Assembly (NCBI RefSeq): GCF_003574445.1
Contig: NZ_KZ984564.1
Coordinates: forward strand, 1 to 64,000
DNA: 64,000 bases
Source of the DNA: Streptomyces sp. YIM 130001
Lineage (GTDB): Bacteria; Actinomycetota; Actinomycetes; Streptomycetales; Streptomycetaceae
Reading direction: 5' to 3'
Shown: positions 24,517 to 33,215 of the stretch, in pieces
Position numbering within the stretch: the stretch's first letter is position 1
Layout: the number at the start of each line of letters is the position of its first letter
Program-made: the position numbers and the translations under genes
Notes under the pieces: model-generated
The model's input: the letters and a program-made list of their open reading frames with translations, nothing else
Database searches by the model: none
Told to the model about the DNA's origin: nothing

Positions 24517-26319
24517 ATGACCACATCGGACATCAGCACGTCTGCCTCCGGGAGCGACAGCGGCGCGGAGGCCGGACCGTCCATCGGCTGGCACAAGGCG
24601 TACATCGAGGGCTCGCGCCCCGATCTGCGTGTGCCGGTCCGCCAGGTGCACCTCACCAACGGCCATGCCGTCACCCTGTACGACACTTCGGGGCCGTACA
24701 CCGACCCCGGGACTCGAACCGACGTCCGGCGCGGACTCGCGCCGCTGCGGGAGAACTGGATCATCGGGCGCGGTGACACGGCGGAGTACTCCGGCCGTCC
24801 CGTCCGGCCCGAGGACGACGGAATCAAGCACACCTCACCGCGCGGCGGCCTCGGGAACCTCGACGCCGTCTTCCCCGGCAGGCCCCGGCAGCCACGCCGT
24901 GGCCGCGACGGGCGGGCGGTGACGCAACTGGCGTACGCGCGCAGGGGCGAGATCACACCGGAGATGGAGTTCATCGGCATCCGGGAGAACCTGGATCCGG
25001 CCGTGGTCCGCGACGAGGTCGCGGCCGGACGCGCGGTCATCCCGGCCAACGTCAACCACCCCGAGATCGAGCCGATGATCATCGGCAAGCGGTTCCTGGT
25101 GAAGGTGAACGCCAACATCGGTAATTCCGCGGTCACTTCCTCCATCGAGGAGGAGGTGGACAAGATGACCTGGGCCACGCGCTGGGGCGCGGACACCGTG
25201 ATGGACCTCTCCACCGGCCGCAACATCCACACCACGCGCGAATGGGTCCTGCGCAACTCCCCGGTCCCGATCGGCACCGTGCCGCTCTACCAGGCACTGG
25301 AGAAGGTCGACGGCCGGGCCGAGGAACTGACCTGGGAGGTCTACCGGGACACCGTGATCGAACAGGCCGAGCAGGGCGTCGACTACATGACCGTCCACGC
25401 CGGCGTGCGGCTGCCGTTCGTCCCGCTGACGGCGAACCGCAAGACCGGCATCGTCTCGCGCGGCGGATCCATCATGGCCGCCTGGTGTCTGGCCCACCAC
25501 AAGGAGAGCTTCCTCTACGAGAACTTCGAGGAACTCTGCGAGATCCTCGCGTCCTACGACGTCACGTACTCGCTCGGCGACGGACTGCGCCCCGGCTCGA
25601 TCGCGGACGCCAACGACCGTGCGCAGTTCGCCGAACTGGAGACGCTCGGTGAGCTGAACCGGATCGCCAAGCGCCATGACGTACAGACGATGATCGAGGG
25701 CCCCGGCCATGTGCCCATGCACAAGATCAAGGAGAACATCGACCTCCAGCAGGAGATCTGCGAAGAGGCGCCCTTCTACACTCTCGGCCCGCTGACCACG
25801 GACATCGCTCCGGCCTACGACCACATCACCTCGGGGATCGGGGCGGCGATGATCGGCTGGTGGGGCACCGCGATGCTCTGCTACGTCACGCCCAAGGAGC
25901 ACCTCGGCCTGCCGAACCGCGACGACGTGAAGACCGGCGTCATCACGTACAAGATCGCGGCCCATGCGGCGGATCTGGCCAAGGGGCATCCGGGGGCGCA
26001 GGACTGGGACGACGCACTGTCCGACGCACGGTTCGAGTTCCGCTGGGAGGACCAGTTCAATCTGGCTCTCGACCCGGACACCGCGCGGGAGTTCCACGAC
26101 GAGACCCTCCCCGCGGAACCGGCGAAGACGGCGCACTTCTGCTCGATGTGCGGCCCGAAGTTCTGCTCGATGAAGATCAGCCACAGCATCAACGAGCAGT
26201 TCGGCGGCCGGGACGTCGACGGCACGGCGTCCGACGAGGAGATCGCCGACGGCATGCTGAAGAAGTCCAAGGAGTTCGCGGAGGCGGGCCACCGCGTGTA
26301 CCTGCCGCTCGCGGACTGA
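24517..26319 (+). CDS. thiC: Phosphomethylpyrimidine synthase ThiC
   Basis: 600 aa. Radical SAM-type rearrangement of aminoimidazole ribotide to hydroxymethylpyrimidine phosphate in thiamine biosynthesis. The C-terminal CSMCGPKFC (about residues 539-547) is the CX2CX4C cluster motif for the [4Fe-4S] site unique to ThiC. VDYMTVHAGVRL and IEGPGHVPMHKIKENIDLQ are conserved catalytic segments. ATG at 24517 directly after the THI riboswitch. Monocistronic; closed by the parS palindrome at 26366. Confidence 0.98.
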   Translation: MTTSDISTSASGSDSGAEAGPSIGWHKAYIEGSRPDLRVPVRQVHLTNGHAVTLYDTSGPYTDPGTRTDVRRGLAPLRENWIIGRGDTAEYSGRPVRPEDDGIKHTSPRGGLGNLDAVFPGRPRQPRRGRDGRAVTQLAYARRGEITPEMEFIGIRENLDPAVVRDEVAAGRAVIPANVNHPEIEPMIIGKRFLVKVNANIGNSAVTSSIEEEVDKMTWATRWGADTVMDLSTGRNIHTTREWVLRNSPVPIGTVPLYQALEKVDGRAEELTWEVYRDTVIEQAEQGVDYMTVHAGVRLPFVPLTANRKTGIVSRGGSIMAAWCLAHHKESFLYENFEELCEILASYDVTYSLGDGLRPGSIADANDRAQFAELETLGELNRIAKRHDVQTMIEGPGHVPMHKIKENIDLQQEICEEAPFYTLGPLTTDIAPAYDHITSGIGAAMIGWWGTAMLCYVTPKEHLGLPNRDDVKTGVITYKIAAHAADLAKGHPGAQDWDDALSDARFEFRWEDQFNLALDPDTAREFHDETLPAEPAKTAHFCSMCGPKFCSMKISHSINEQFGGRDVDGTASDEEIADGMLKKSKEFAEAGHRVYLPLAD

Positions 26320-26365
26320 CGCACACCTGGGCCTGCCGCACGGACGGTTCTCCTCAGCAGGCTGT

Positions 26366-26405
26366 CGTACTTCACCGTGTTTCACGTGAAACACGGTGAA
26401 GTACG
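26366..26405. terminator. Bidirectional terminator: perfect 40-bp palindrome with embedded parS
   Basis: Bases 26366-26385 are an exact reverse complement of 26386-26405. It separates convergent thiC (ends 26319) and the minus-strand membrane protein gene (ends 26429). Same architecture as at 12602: the outer arms are locus-specific, the core is parS. Confidence 0.88.
26379..26392. other. parS site, exact
   Basis: GTTTCACGTGAAAC at the centre of the 40-bp palindrome downstream of thiC. Confidence 0.94.
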
Positions 26406-26428
26406 GCGGAGTGCGGTGAACCGGGACG

Positions 26429-27268
26429 CTACTCGGGCTGGTGGTCGGGCCCGCCGAAGTCCGGACTGGTGAAATCCGGGCTCGAATAGCTCGGCGGCGG
26501 GCCCGCATCGGGTCCGCCGTCCGGGCTGCTGAACCCGGGCCGGTGGTAGCCGAGTTGAGGCATCCGGGCGACCTCGCTGCCCGTATCGCCGTCCGGGCCC
26601 GAGGAACTGGTCAGCGCCTCGCGCAGGAACGGCAGCACCCCGCGTTCGAGCAGTGCCTGGTGCCAGGCCTCTCTGGCCCGGTCGACCGCCGCGTCCCGCT
26701 CGGCGGTCGCATCCGCGCGCAGCGACGTCGGCGCGTTACGCAGCGCGGTGAGCAGCAGCCCCACCGCGGCGACGAGGATCCCCGCGGCCGTGAGCGCGGC
26801 GAACACCCAGCCGGTCGTCAGCAGCGCGTCGGCGACCGTCGGCTCAGGGCTGAGCATCTTCAGCACGTACCCGATGATCAGGAAGATGGCTGCTGCCGTA
26901 CCGGCCAACACCGGCGCGAGCACGGCGAGTACGGCGACCAGGCCGGCACCGGCGGTCTCCGTCACCCCGCCCAAGCCGGTCGCGAGGCCCACCGCGCCCG
27001 GGCCCGTCCGGGAAGCGGGCTCGGTACGCATCCGAGCGCTCGGTCGGCGCAGCTCGCCGCGCAACTGAACGAAGTGCTGGTACTCGGCAGCGGCGGCCGC
27101 CGTGATGAGCGCCGTGGCGTTCAAGGCCATGGTGCGCAACTGCTCGACGGTCAGGCGGTCACCGACGTCGGCCAGATCCGGGTTGTGCTGGGCGGAACGC
27201 AGCGCCTCATCGAGGATCCGCTCGTAATCCTGGCGGTCCTCGTTCAGCAGGTGCGGAGCGCTGTTCAT
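26429..27268 (-). CDS. Membrane protein of unknown function with Gly/Pro/Ser/Asp-rich tail
   Basis: 279 aa; the ATG at 27268 has a GGGGGA site eight bases upstream, while the ATG at 27274 is too close to it. Two hydrophobic segments (about residues 107-136 and 150-178). The N-terminus, EDRQDYERILDEALRS..., is helical and acidic. The last 60 residues carry degenerate SSPDFTSPDFGGPD-like repeats. I recognise no domain; it looks like a Streptomyces-specific transmembrane protein. Convergent with thiC. Confidence 0.75.
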   Translation of the reverse strand: MNSAPHLLNEDRQDYERILDEALRSAQHNPDLADVGDRLTVEQLRTMALNATALITAAAAAEYQHFVQLRGELRRPSARMRTEPASRTGPGAVGLATGLGGVTETAGAGLVAVLAVLAPVLAGTAAAIFLIIGYVLKMLSPEPTVADALLTTGWVFAALTAAGILVAAVGLLLTALRNAPTSLRADATAERDAAVDRAREAWHQALLERGVLPFLREALTSSSGPDGDTGSEVARMPQLGYHRPGFSSPDGGPDAGPPPSYSSPDFTSPDFGGPDHQPE

Positions 27269-27456
27269 GTGCATCCCCCGATGCTCCGTAGGGCCCTGAG
27301 CCCGCGCGGTGGCGGGCGGTCGGGCGGAAACGGAGGAGAGCCTGCTACGGATAAGCCGATGGTAGAGCGGTTACGGCACGCGGTGACAGGGGGTTTCCGG
27401 AAATTGGCCCCCGGCGCGGCCCGGTCATATGTGACCTGCGTTTGCCGGGGTAACGA

Positions 27457-28506
27457 TCAGTCTTCGAGCGGAAGTCGGCGGACCAGAAGCTTTCCGGCCA
27501 TGGTCACACCACCGTCCATCGCGATCGCGAGCCCGTCCGCGTAGACGTGCGGTCCCTCGACCTTCGGCCCCTCCGAGTCCTCGCCCTCCTCGGACCCCAC
27601 CTCGCCGAGCAGGTACGGGATCGGGCTGTGGCCGTGCACCACCCGCGTGCCGCCGAAGGCGTCGAGCAGCTCGCGCACCGCGGACGGGCCGGATTCGTCA
27701 CGGAAGGCGAAGCGCTTGGTGAACTTCCGGAACAGTTCCCAGCATTCGTCCGCGTCCTTGCGGGTGAGCGCCTCGCGGATGGTGTCGTTGACGGCCTCGA
27801 TGGAGTCGCCGTAGTCGAGGTAGACGGTGGTGTCGGAGTGCATCAGCAGATGCCCGTCCGCCAACTCCATCGCGTCGAGCCGGGACATCCACTGCAGATG
27901 GACGTCCTGCAGGCGGTCCATGTCCGATTTCTGACCGCCGTTCAGCAGCCAGGCGGCCTGGAACGTGGCAGTGCCCGCACCGGAGTTGACGGGCGTGTCG
28001 CCGAACCGCTTCGCGCCGAGCAGCAGCAGCTCGTGATTTCCCATCAGCGCCTTGCAGTAGCCGCCTGCTGCCGCCGCCTCCGCGGACAGCCGCATGACGA
28101 GGTCGATCACGCCGATACCGTCAGGGCCGCGGTCGGTGAAGTCGCCGAGGAACCACAGTCGTGCGTTGCCGGCCGACCAGGCGCCGTCCGTGTCGATCAG
28201 ACCCTGCTCGTGCAGCGCTGCCGTCAGCTCGTCGAGATAACCGTGGCAGTCGCCGACGACGTAGAGCGGCCCGGGCGACCCGCCGTCGACCGGCTCCGAG
28301 GCAGCCTCGGGAACCGTCACCTGGACCGTGTCGCCCCGGTTGATGACCGGCAGATCGCGTTGGGTCGGCGTGTAGCCCTCGGGCTCCGCGGGCGGCGCAG
28401 CGGGCTCTGCGGGGGGCTCGCCGGTCTGCTGTACATAGGCGGGCACCCTGAAGTCGCGGACCGTGTCCGTCCGCACCGCGGGTCCCTGACCGGCCCCCTG
28501 AGTCAT
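27457..28506 (-). CDS. Calcineurin-like metallophosphoesterase
   Basis: 349 aa, ATG at 28506. VVGDCHGYLDEL (about residues 82-93), FLGDFTDRGPDGIGV (about 118-132), LMGNHELLLLG (about 154-164) and VHGHSPI (about 290-296) are the ordered motifs of the PPP phosphatase superfamily, whose Asp/His/Asn ligands hold two metals. Close to bacterial PPP-type phosphatases and ApaH-like proteins. A Pro/Glu-rich 75-residue N-terminal extension precedes the domain. No kinase neighbour; the substrate may be phosphoprotein or a nucleotide. Confidence 0.9.
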   Translation of the reverse strand: MTQGAGQGPAVRTDTVRDFRVPAYVQQTGEPPAEPAAPPAEPEGYTPTQRDLPVINRGDTVQVTVPEAASEPVDGGSPGPLYVVGDCHGYLDELTAALHEQGLIDTDGAWSAGNARLWFLGDFTDRGPDGIGVIDLVMRLSAEAAAAGGYCKALMGNHELLLLGAKRFGDTPVNSGAGTATFQAAWLLNGGQKSDMDRLQDVHLQWMSRLDAMELADGHLLMHSDTTVYLDYGDSIEAVNDTIREALTRKDADECWELFRKFTKRFAFRDESGPSAVRELLDAFGGTRVVHGHSPIPYLLGEVGSEEGEDSEGPKVEGPHVYADGLAIAMDGGVTMAGKLLVRRLPLED

Positions 28507-28821
28507 CGACCCCTCCACCACCGTCGCACCGCATTCCGTCACCGGATCGGGTCGCCTGGTCGCGGCAGCCCGAAGTGTCGTGCGCCCATCATAGGAATGC
28601 GGATCGCCGAGTGTGATGCACCAGGGGTGGTGAATCGAAGCGGGTCCGGCGGTGCACCGTGGTTTTCTCCCGAATTGAGGGTATGAGCGCGTTTTCGATC
28701 TCGGGATCGTGGCGCGGCGCCGCGTCCCGAAGTCGCCCTCCGGCACATCGGGACCGCCCGCGCCCGCTCCGAGTCGGTCGTCAGTCGGTCGTCAGTCAGT
28801 CGGTCGTCGTCAGTCCGTCGT
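28507..28821. other. 315-bp spacer, no gene
   Basis: The promoter region of the phosphoesterase gene plus a short-period repeat of CAGTCGGTCGT units at about 28771-28825 that overlaps the 3' end of the lacI-type gene. No terminator hairpin was identified. Confidence 0.55.
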
Positions 28822-29931
28822 CTAGGTCTTGTCGTTGGGCGTACGCGGTGGGCTGACGGTCGTGCGGGGCGGGCGGCGCTGGGACGAGGTCCGCACGATC
28901 AGCTCCGTCGGTATCACCTGCTCGACCGGTTGGTCGCCGTCGATGCCCTCGATCGCGTCGATCAGGAGCTGGATGACGGCGGTTCCGATGCGGCGGGGCT
29001 TCAGCGAAAGGGTCGTCATCGGCGGCTCGGTGTTGGCGTACACCGTCGACTCGCTGCAGCAGACCAGCAGCAGGTCGTCGGGGACGCGCAGTCCGTACCG
29101 GCGGGCGGCGGCGAGCAGGTCCGTGCCGTTGGGGTCGAAGAGGCCGTAGACCGCGTCGGGGCGGTCGGGGCGCGCGAGGAGCCGGTCGGCGGCGACGGCC
29201 CCGGCGCAGGGGTCGTGCGCCGGATAGGTCTCGTACACCGGGTCCTGGTCGACGTGCCGGCACCAGCGCAGGTACGCGTCCGTGGACAGCCGTGTGTAGG
29301 TGTCCGTGGTGGTGCCGGTGAGCAGGCCGATCCGGCGGGCGCCGGCGGCGGAGAGGTGGTCGAGGATGCCGAGGACGGCGGCCTCGTGGTCGTTGTCCAC
29401 CCAGGCGGTGACGGGCAGTTGGCCTGCGGGGCGGCCGTCGGAGACGACGGGCAGCCCTTGGCGCATCAGCTCGCTGACGACCGGGTCCTGGTCCGAGGGG
29501 TCGATGACGACCGTCCCGTCCAGGGCGACGTTCGACCAGACGTCGTGTCTGGAGGTCGCCGGCAGGATGACCAGCGCGTAGCCGCGGGCGAGCGCGGCCG
29601 AGGTCGCGGCTCTGGCCATCTCCGCGAAGTACGCGAACTCGGTGAAGGTGAAAGGTTCATCCCCGTACGTGGTGACAGTCAGGCCGATCAGGCCGGACTT
29701 GCCGGTACGGAGCGTTCGGGCCGCAGCGGACGGGCGATAGCCCAGCCGTTCGGCGACCTCGCGGACGTGGCGACGGGTGGCGTCGGGGAGCCGGCCCTTG
29801 CCGTTGAGTGCGTCGGACACAGTCGTGATGGAGACACCGGCGGCGGCGGCCACGTCCCGGATGCCCGCTCGACTTTGCCGGGTCCCCCGAGACTGAGCCC
29901 GGCTTACCTGGTGCTTCCCTGCTGCTGTCAT
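28822..29931 (-). CDS. LacI family transcriptional regulator
   Basis: 369 aa, ATG at 29931. IRDVAAAAGVSITTVSDALNGKGRLPDATRRHVREVAERLGYRPSAAARTLRTG (about residues 24-77) is the LacI helix-turn-helix and hinge. The periplasmic-binding-like domain follows (about 80-345) with IGLTVTTYGDE...FAEMARAATSAALARGYALVILPA. A basic 20-residue N-terminal extension is unusual. No sugar transporter or glycosidase is adjacent, so the regulon is unknown. A 363-bp divergent spacer separates it from hisC. Confidence 0.92.
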   Translation of the reverse strand: MTAAGKHQVSRAQSRGTRQSRAGIRDVAAAAGVSITTVSDALNGKGRLPDATRRHVREVAERLGYRPSAAARTLRTGKSGLIGLTVTTYGDEPFTFTEFAYFAEMARAATSAALARGYALVILPATSRHDVWSNVALDGTVVIDPSDQDPVVSELMRQGLPVVSDGRPAGQLPVTAWVDNDHEAAVLGILDHLSAAGARRIGLLTGTTTDTYTRLSTDAYLRWCRHVDQDPVYETYPAHDPCAGAVAADRLLARPDRPDAVYGLFDPNGTDLLAAARRYGLRVPDDLLLVCCSESTVYANTEPPMTTLSLKPRRIGTAVIQLLIDAIEGIDGDQPVEQVIPTELIVRTSSQRRPPRTTVSPPRTPNDKT

Positions 29932-30294
29932 GGCGAGCCGATAGTAGGGCTCATGAGGGGCCTCGGCGGGGGCGCATATGCAGGCGTTGACAGGCACGTT
30001 TCTGCAAGGTGGTTCATGGTCAAGTCCCTTGAATTGTAAGGGAGTTGGGCGTTCCAGCGCCACTCTCCCGTCCGTGGGAACGCATGAGCCTGCCAAATAT
30101 GCGATGTTTCGAAGAGGTCTCAACTCACCTGCACGGGTGACGCGCGCCACGGCGCGGGCCACCGGCGCACGGATCGGCAGGTCACGCCCCCTGGCCCGGC
30201 AGGAGGTCACGATCCCGCTGCGGCATTCGCAGTGGGCCCGAATCCTCATAGGGTGAGCAGTATTCGAACCTGGGTGTGACGAGGAGGACGTGCG
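29932..30294. other. 363-bp spacer between lacI-type gene and hisC
   Basis: No supported gene. TTGACA occurs at 29987-29992 but without a well-placed -10. The AGGAGG of hisC is at 30282-30287. The region is less GC-rich than the flanking genes around 30000-30110. Confidence 0.5.
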
Positions 30295-31374
30295 GTGAGC
30301 GAGAAGAGCCCGAGGCTGCGTGCCGAGCTGGACGGTGTCCCGACGTACAAGCCGGGCAAGCCCGCCGCGGCGGGCGGACCGGTCGCCTACAAGCTGTCCT
30401 CCAACGAGAACCCGTACCCGCCGCTGCCGGGCGTGCTCGAGCGGGCCGTCGCCGCGGCGGGCAGCTTCAACCGCTACCCCGACATGGCATGTACGGGGCT
30501 GATGAACGAGCTGTCGGACCGATTCGGCGTCCCGCTCTCGCACCTCGCCACCGGCACCGGCTCGGTCGGCGTCGCCCAGCAGCTGCTGCAGGCCACGGCC
30601 GGTGTGGGCGACGAGGTGATCTACGCCTGGCGGTCCTTCGAGGCGTACCCGATCGTCACGCAGGTCAGCGGCGCGACCTCGGTCCAGGTGCCGCTGGACG
30701 CCGACGACGTGCACGACCTGGACGCGATGGCCGACGCGATCACCGAGCGGACGCGGCTGATCTTCGTCTGCAATCCGAACAACCCGACCGGCACCGTGGT
30801 GCGCCGGGCCGAGCTCGAGCGCTTCCTCGACCGGGTGCCGAGCGATGTGCTGGTGGTGCTCGACGAGGCGTACCGCGAGTTCATCCGGGACGCCGACGTC
30901 CCCGACGGCATCGAGCTCTACCGTGACCGGCCGAACGTCTGCGTGCTGCGCACCTTCTCCAAGGCGTACGGCCTCGCGGGGCTACGGGTCGGTTTCGCCG
31001 TCGCGCACGAGCCCGTGGCGGCGGCGCTGCGCAAGACGGCCGTGCCGTTCGGGGTGAGCCAGCTCGCCCAGGAGGCGGCCGTGGCGAGTCTGCGCTGCGA
31101 GGACGAACTCCTCGGCCGGGTCGGGGCGTTGGTGGCCGAGCGGACGAGGGTCGTCGATGCGCTGCGCGGCCAGGGGTGGACGGTTCCCGAGACCCAGGCG
31201 AACTTCGTGTGGCTGCGCACCGGTGAGCGGACGCTCGACTTCGCGGCGGCCTGTGAGGAGGCCGGAGTCGTGGTCAGGCCGTTCGCGGTTGACGGGGTGC
31301 GGGTCACGATCGGGGAGTCCGAGGCGAACGACCTCTTCGTGCAGGCGGCGGGGGCGTTCCTCAAGGAGTCCTGA
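30295..31374 (+). CDS. hisC: HisC-type aminotransferase
   Basis: 359 aa; GTG at 30295 with AGGAGG seven bases upstream. Fold-type I PLP enzyme: SSNENPYPPLP near residue 35, FVCNPNNPTGTVV (about 159-171), the PLP lysine K223 in TFSKAYGLAGLRVG, and the phosphate-binding Arg in GLRVG. It could make histidinol phosphate or act as an aromatic (phenylalanine) aminotransferase, since actinomycetes carry a second hisC outside the his operon. The monocistronic context here, away from hisD/hisB, favours the second copy. Terminator at 31406. Confidence 0.9.
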   Translation: MSEKSPRLRAELDGVPTYKPGKPAAAGGPVAYKLSSNENPYPPLPGVLERAVAAAGSFNRYPDMACTGLMNELSDRFGVPLSHLATGTGSVGVAQQLLQATAGVGDEVIYAWRSFEAYPIVTQVSGATSVQVPLDADDVHDLDAMADAITERTRLIFVCNPNNPTGTVVRRAELERFLDRVPSDVLVVLDEAYREFIRDADVPDGIELYRDRPNVCVLRTFSKAYGLAGLRVGFAVAHEPVAAALRKTAVPFGVSQLAQEAAVASLRCEDELLGRVGALVAERTRVVDALRGQGWTVPETQANFVWLRTGERTLDFAAACEEAGVVVRPFAVDGVRVTIGESEANDLFVQAAGAFLKES

Positions 31375-31405
31375 GTCGGTCGTCCCGAGGCAGTGGTCCT
31401 CGGTC

Positions 31406-31439
31406 GGCGCGGGCCGGTCCTGTCGGGCCGGCCCGCGCC
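31406..31439 (+). terminator. Terminator after hisC
   Basis: GGCGCGGGCCGG and its complement form perfect 12-bp arms around a 10-base loop, 31 bp past the stop. Confidence 0.9.
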
Positions 31440-31586
31440 GCATCCCAACCGGCGCTGATATACGAACAATTCGGGCGGGCTCGTCGTCATGGCGAGCCCG
31501 CTTTCGCCTGCTCACGGGGCGATCGGCAGTGAAGGGGGACCCCCGCCGACCGGCCTCGAATCGCTGTGCTCCATAATGCTTGTGAA

Positions 31587-31602
31587 TGTGAACGCGTTCA
31601 CA
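31587..31602. promoter_or_regulatory. Rex operator (ROP) of cydAB
   Basis: TGTGAACGCGTTCACA is a perfect match to the published Streptomyces Rex site TGTGAAC-N3-TTCACA. An extra TTGTGAA half-site at 31580-31586 also pairs with TTCACAA at 31597-31603, giving an overlapping wider inverted repeat. CATAAT at 31572-31577 is a possible -10 just upstream. Rex would repress when NAD+ is high and release under NADH build-up (low oxygen). Confidence 0.93.
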
Positions 31603-31615
31603 AGCGTGTCTGTTC

Positions 31616-31636
31616 GGTCCCAGGATGTGTGGGACC
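31616..31636 (+). other. Hairpin in the cydA leader
   Basis: GGTCCCA / TGGGACC arms of 7 bp with a 7-base loop, between the Rex site and the cydA ribosome site. Could stabilise or regulate the 5' leader; not a clear terminator. Confidence 0.55.
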
Positions 31637-31685
31637 AAACAGGCAAACTGCCGCTGTGACCACGGCGACTTAAGGAGACTGCGAC

Positions 31686-33194
31686 GTGGACCTGGCTCTG
31701 GCGCCGGAAACCCTGGCGCGCTGGCAGTTCGGAATCACCACCGTCTACCACTTCCTGTTCGTCCCGCTCACCATCTCGCTCGCCGCCCTGGTGGCGGGCC
31801 TGCAGACCGCATGGGTACGGACCGAGAAGGAGAAGTACCTCAAGGCCACCAAGTTCTGGGGCAAGCTCTTCCTGATCAACATCGCGATGGGGGTCGTCAC
31901 CGGCATCCTGCAGGAGTTCCAGTTCGGCATGAACTGGTCCGACTACTCGCGGTTCGTCGGCGACATCTTCGGGGCGCCGCTGGCCTTCGAGGCGCTCATC
32001 GCGTTCTTCTTCGAGTCCACCTTCATCGGCCTGTGGATCTTCGGCTGGGACCGGCTGCCGAAGAAGCTGCACCTGGCGACGATCTGGATGGTCTCCATCG
32101 GGACCATCCTCTCCGCGTACTTCATCCTCGCGGCCAACTCCTGGATGCAGCACCCCGTCGGCTACCGCATCAACGGCGAACGCGGCCGGGCCGAACTCAC
32201 CGACTTCATGGCCGTACTCACCCAGAACACGGCCGTCGCCCAGATGTTCCACACCATGACCGCCGCCTTCCTCGTCGGTGGTGCGTTCATGGCCGGTATC
32301 GCCGCGTACCACCTGGCACGCAAGAAGCACGTACCGGTCATGAAGACCTCGCTGCGCCTCGGCCTCGTCACCATCGCCGTCAGCGGGCTGCTCACCGCCG
32401 TCAGCGGCGACACCCTCGGCAAGATCATGTACGAGCAGCAGCCGATGAAGATGGCCGCCGCCGAGGCACTGTGGGACGGCGAGGCGCCCGCACCGTTCTC
32501 GATCTTCGCCTACGGGGACGTCGACGAGGGGCACAACAAGGTCGCCATAGAGATCCCCGGCCTGCTCTCCTTCCTCGCCCACAACGACTTCAGCACCTTC
32601 GTGCCGGGCATCAACGACGTCCAGGAGACCCTCGAGAAGAAGCACGGCCCCGGCGACTACCGGCCCAACATCCCCGTCGCGTACTGGGGATTTCGATGGA
32701 TGATCGGCTTCGGCATGGCATCCCTCGGCATCGGGCTGCTCGGCCTGTGGCTGACCCGCAAGAGGTTCCTGCTGCCGCCGGCGATGCGGGTCGGTGAGGA
32801 CGAGGTGCCGCACCTGGTCCTCTTCCGGAACAAGCCACTGAGCGCGCGCATCTCGAAGTGGTACTGGCTGCTCCTGCTGTGGACGATGCTCTTCCCGCTG
32901 ATCGCCAACTCCTGGGGCTGGATCTTCACCGAGATGGGCCGCCAGCCGTGGGTCGTCTACGGCGTCCTCAAGACCGAGTCCGCCGTCTCCCCCAACGTCT
33001 CGCAGGGCGAGGTCATCACCTCGATGTCCCTCTTCACCCTGCTGTACGCCGTCCTCGCCTTCATCGAGGTCCGGCTCATCGCGAAGTACGCCAAGGCCGG
33101 ACCGCCGGAACTCACCGAGTCCGACCTCAACCCGCCCACCAAGATCGGCGGCGACGACCGCGACGCCGACCGGCCGATGGCCTTCTCGTACTGA
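31686..33194 (+). CDS. cydA: Cytochrome bd oxidase subunit I
   Basis: 502 aa; GTG start with AAGGAGA upstream. Membrane quinol oxidase subunit carrying hemes b558, b595 and d. RWQFGITTVYHFLFVPLTISLA at the start holds the conserved axial His (about residue 22), NSWMQHPVG and FHTMTAAFLVGGAFMAGI hold the second His and conserved helix, and GRQPWVVYGVLKTESAVSP (about 417-435) is the GRQPW motif. Actinobacterial short-Q-loop form. High-affinity O2 reduction under low oxygen; 21 bp upstream of cydB. Rex-controlled. Confidence 0.98.
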   Translation: MDLALAPETLARWQFGITTVYHFLFVPLTISLAALVAGLQTAWVRTEKEKYLKATKFWGKLFLINIAMGVVTGILQEFQFGMNWSDYSRFVGDIFGAPLAFEALIAFFFESTFIGLWIFGWDRLPKKLHLATIWMVSIGTILSAYFILAANSWMQHPVGYRINGERGRAELTDFMAVLTQNTAVAQMFHTMTAAFLVGGAFMAGIAAYHLARKKHVPVMKTSLRLGLVTIAVSGLLTAVSGDTLGKIMYEQQPMKMAAAEALWDGEAPAPFSIFAYGDVDEGHNKVAIEIPGLLSFLAHNDFSTFVPGINDVQETLEKKHGPGDYRPNIPVAYWGFRWMIGFGMASLGIGLLGLWLTRKRFLLPPAMRVGEDEVPHLVLFRNKPLSARISKWYWLLLLWTMLFPLIANSWGWIFTEMGRQPWVVYGVLKTESAVSPNVSQGEVITSMSLFTLLYAVLAFIEVRLIAKYAKAGPPELTESDLNPPTKIGGDDRDADRPMAFSY

Positions 33195-33215
33195 GTAGCT
33201 GAGGAGAGCTGAGGT

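Noticed and set aside
30235..30294. tRNA-like TTCGAACCTGG upstream of hisC
   Set aside because: The T-loop-like string has no matching acceptor or anticodon stems around it.
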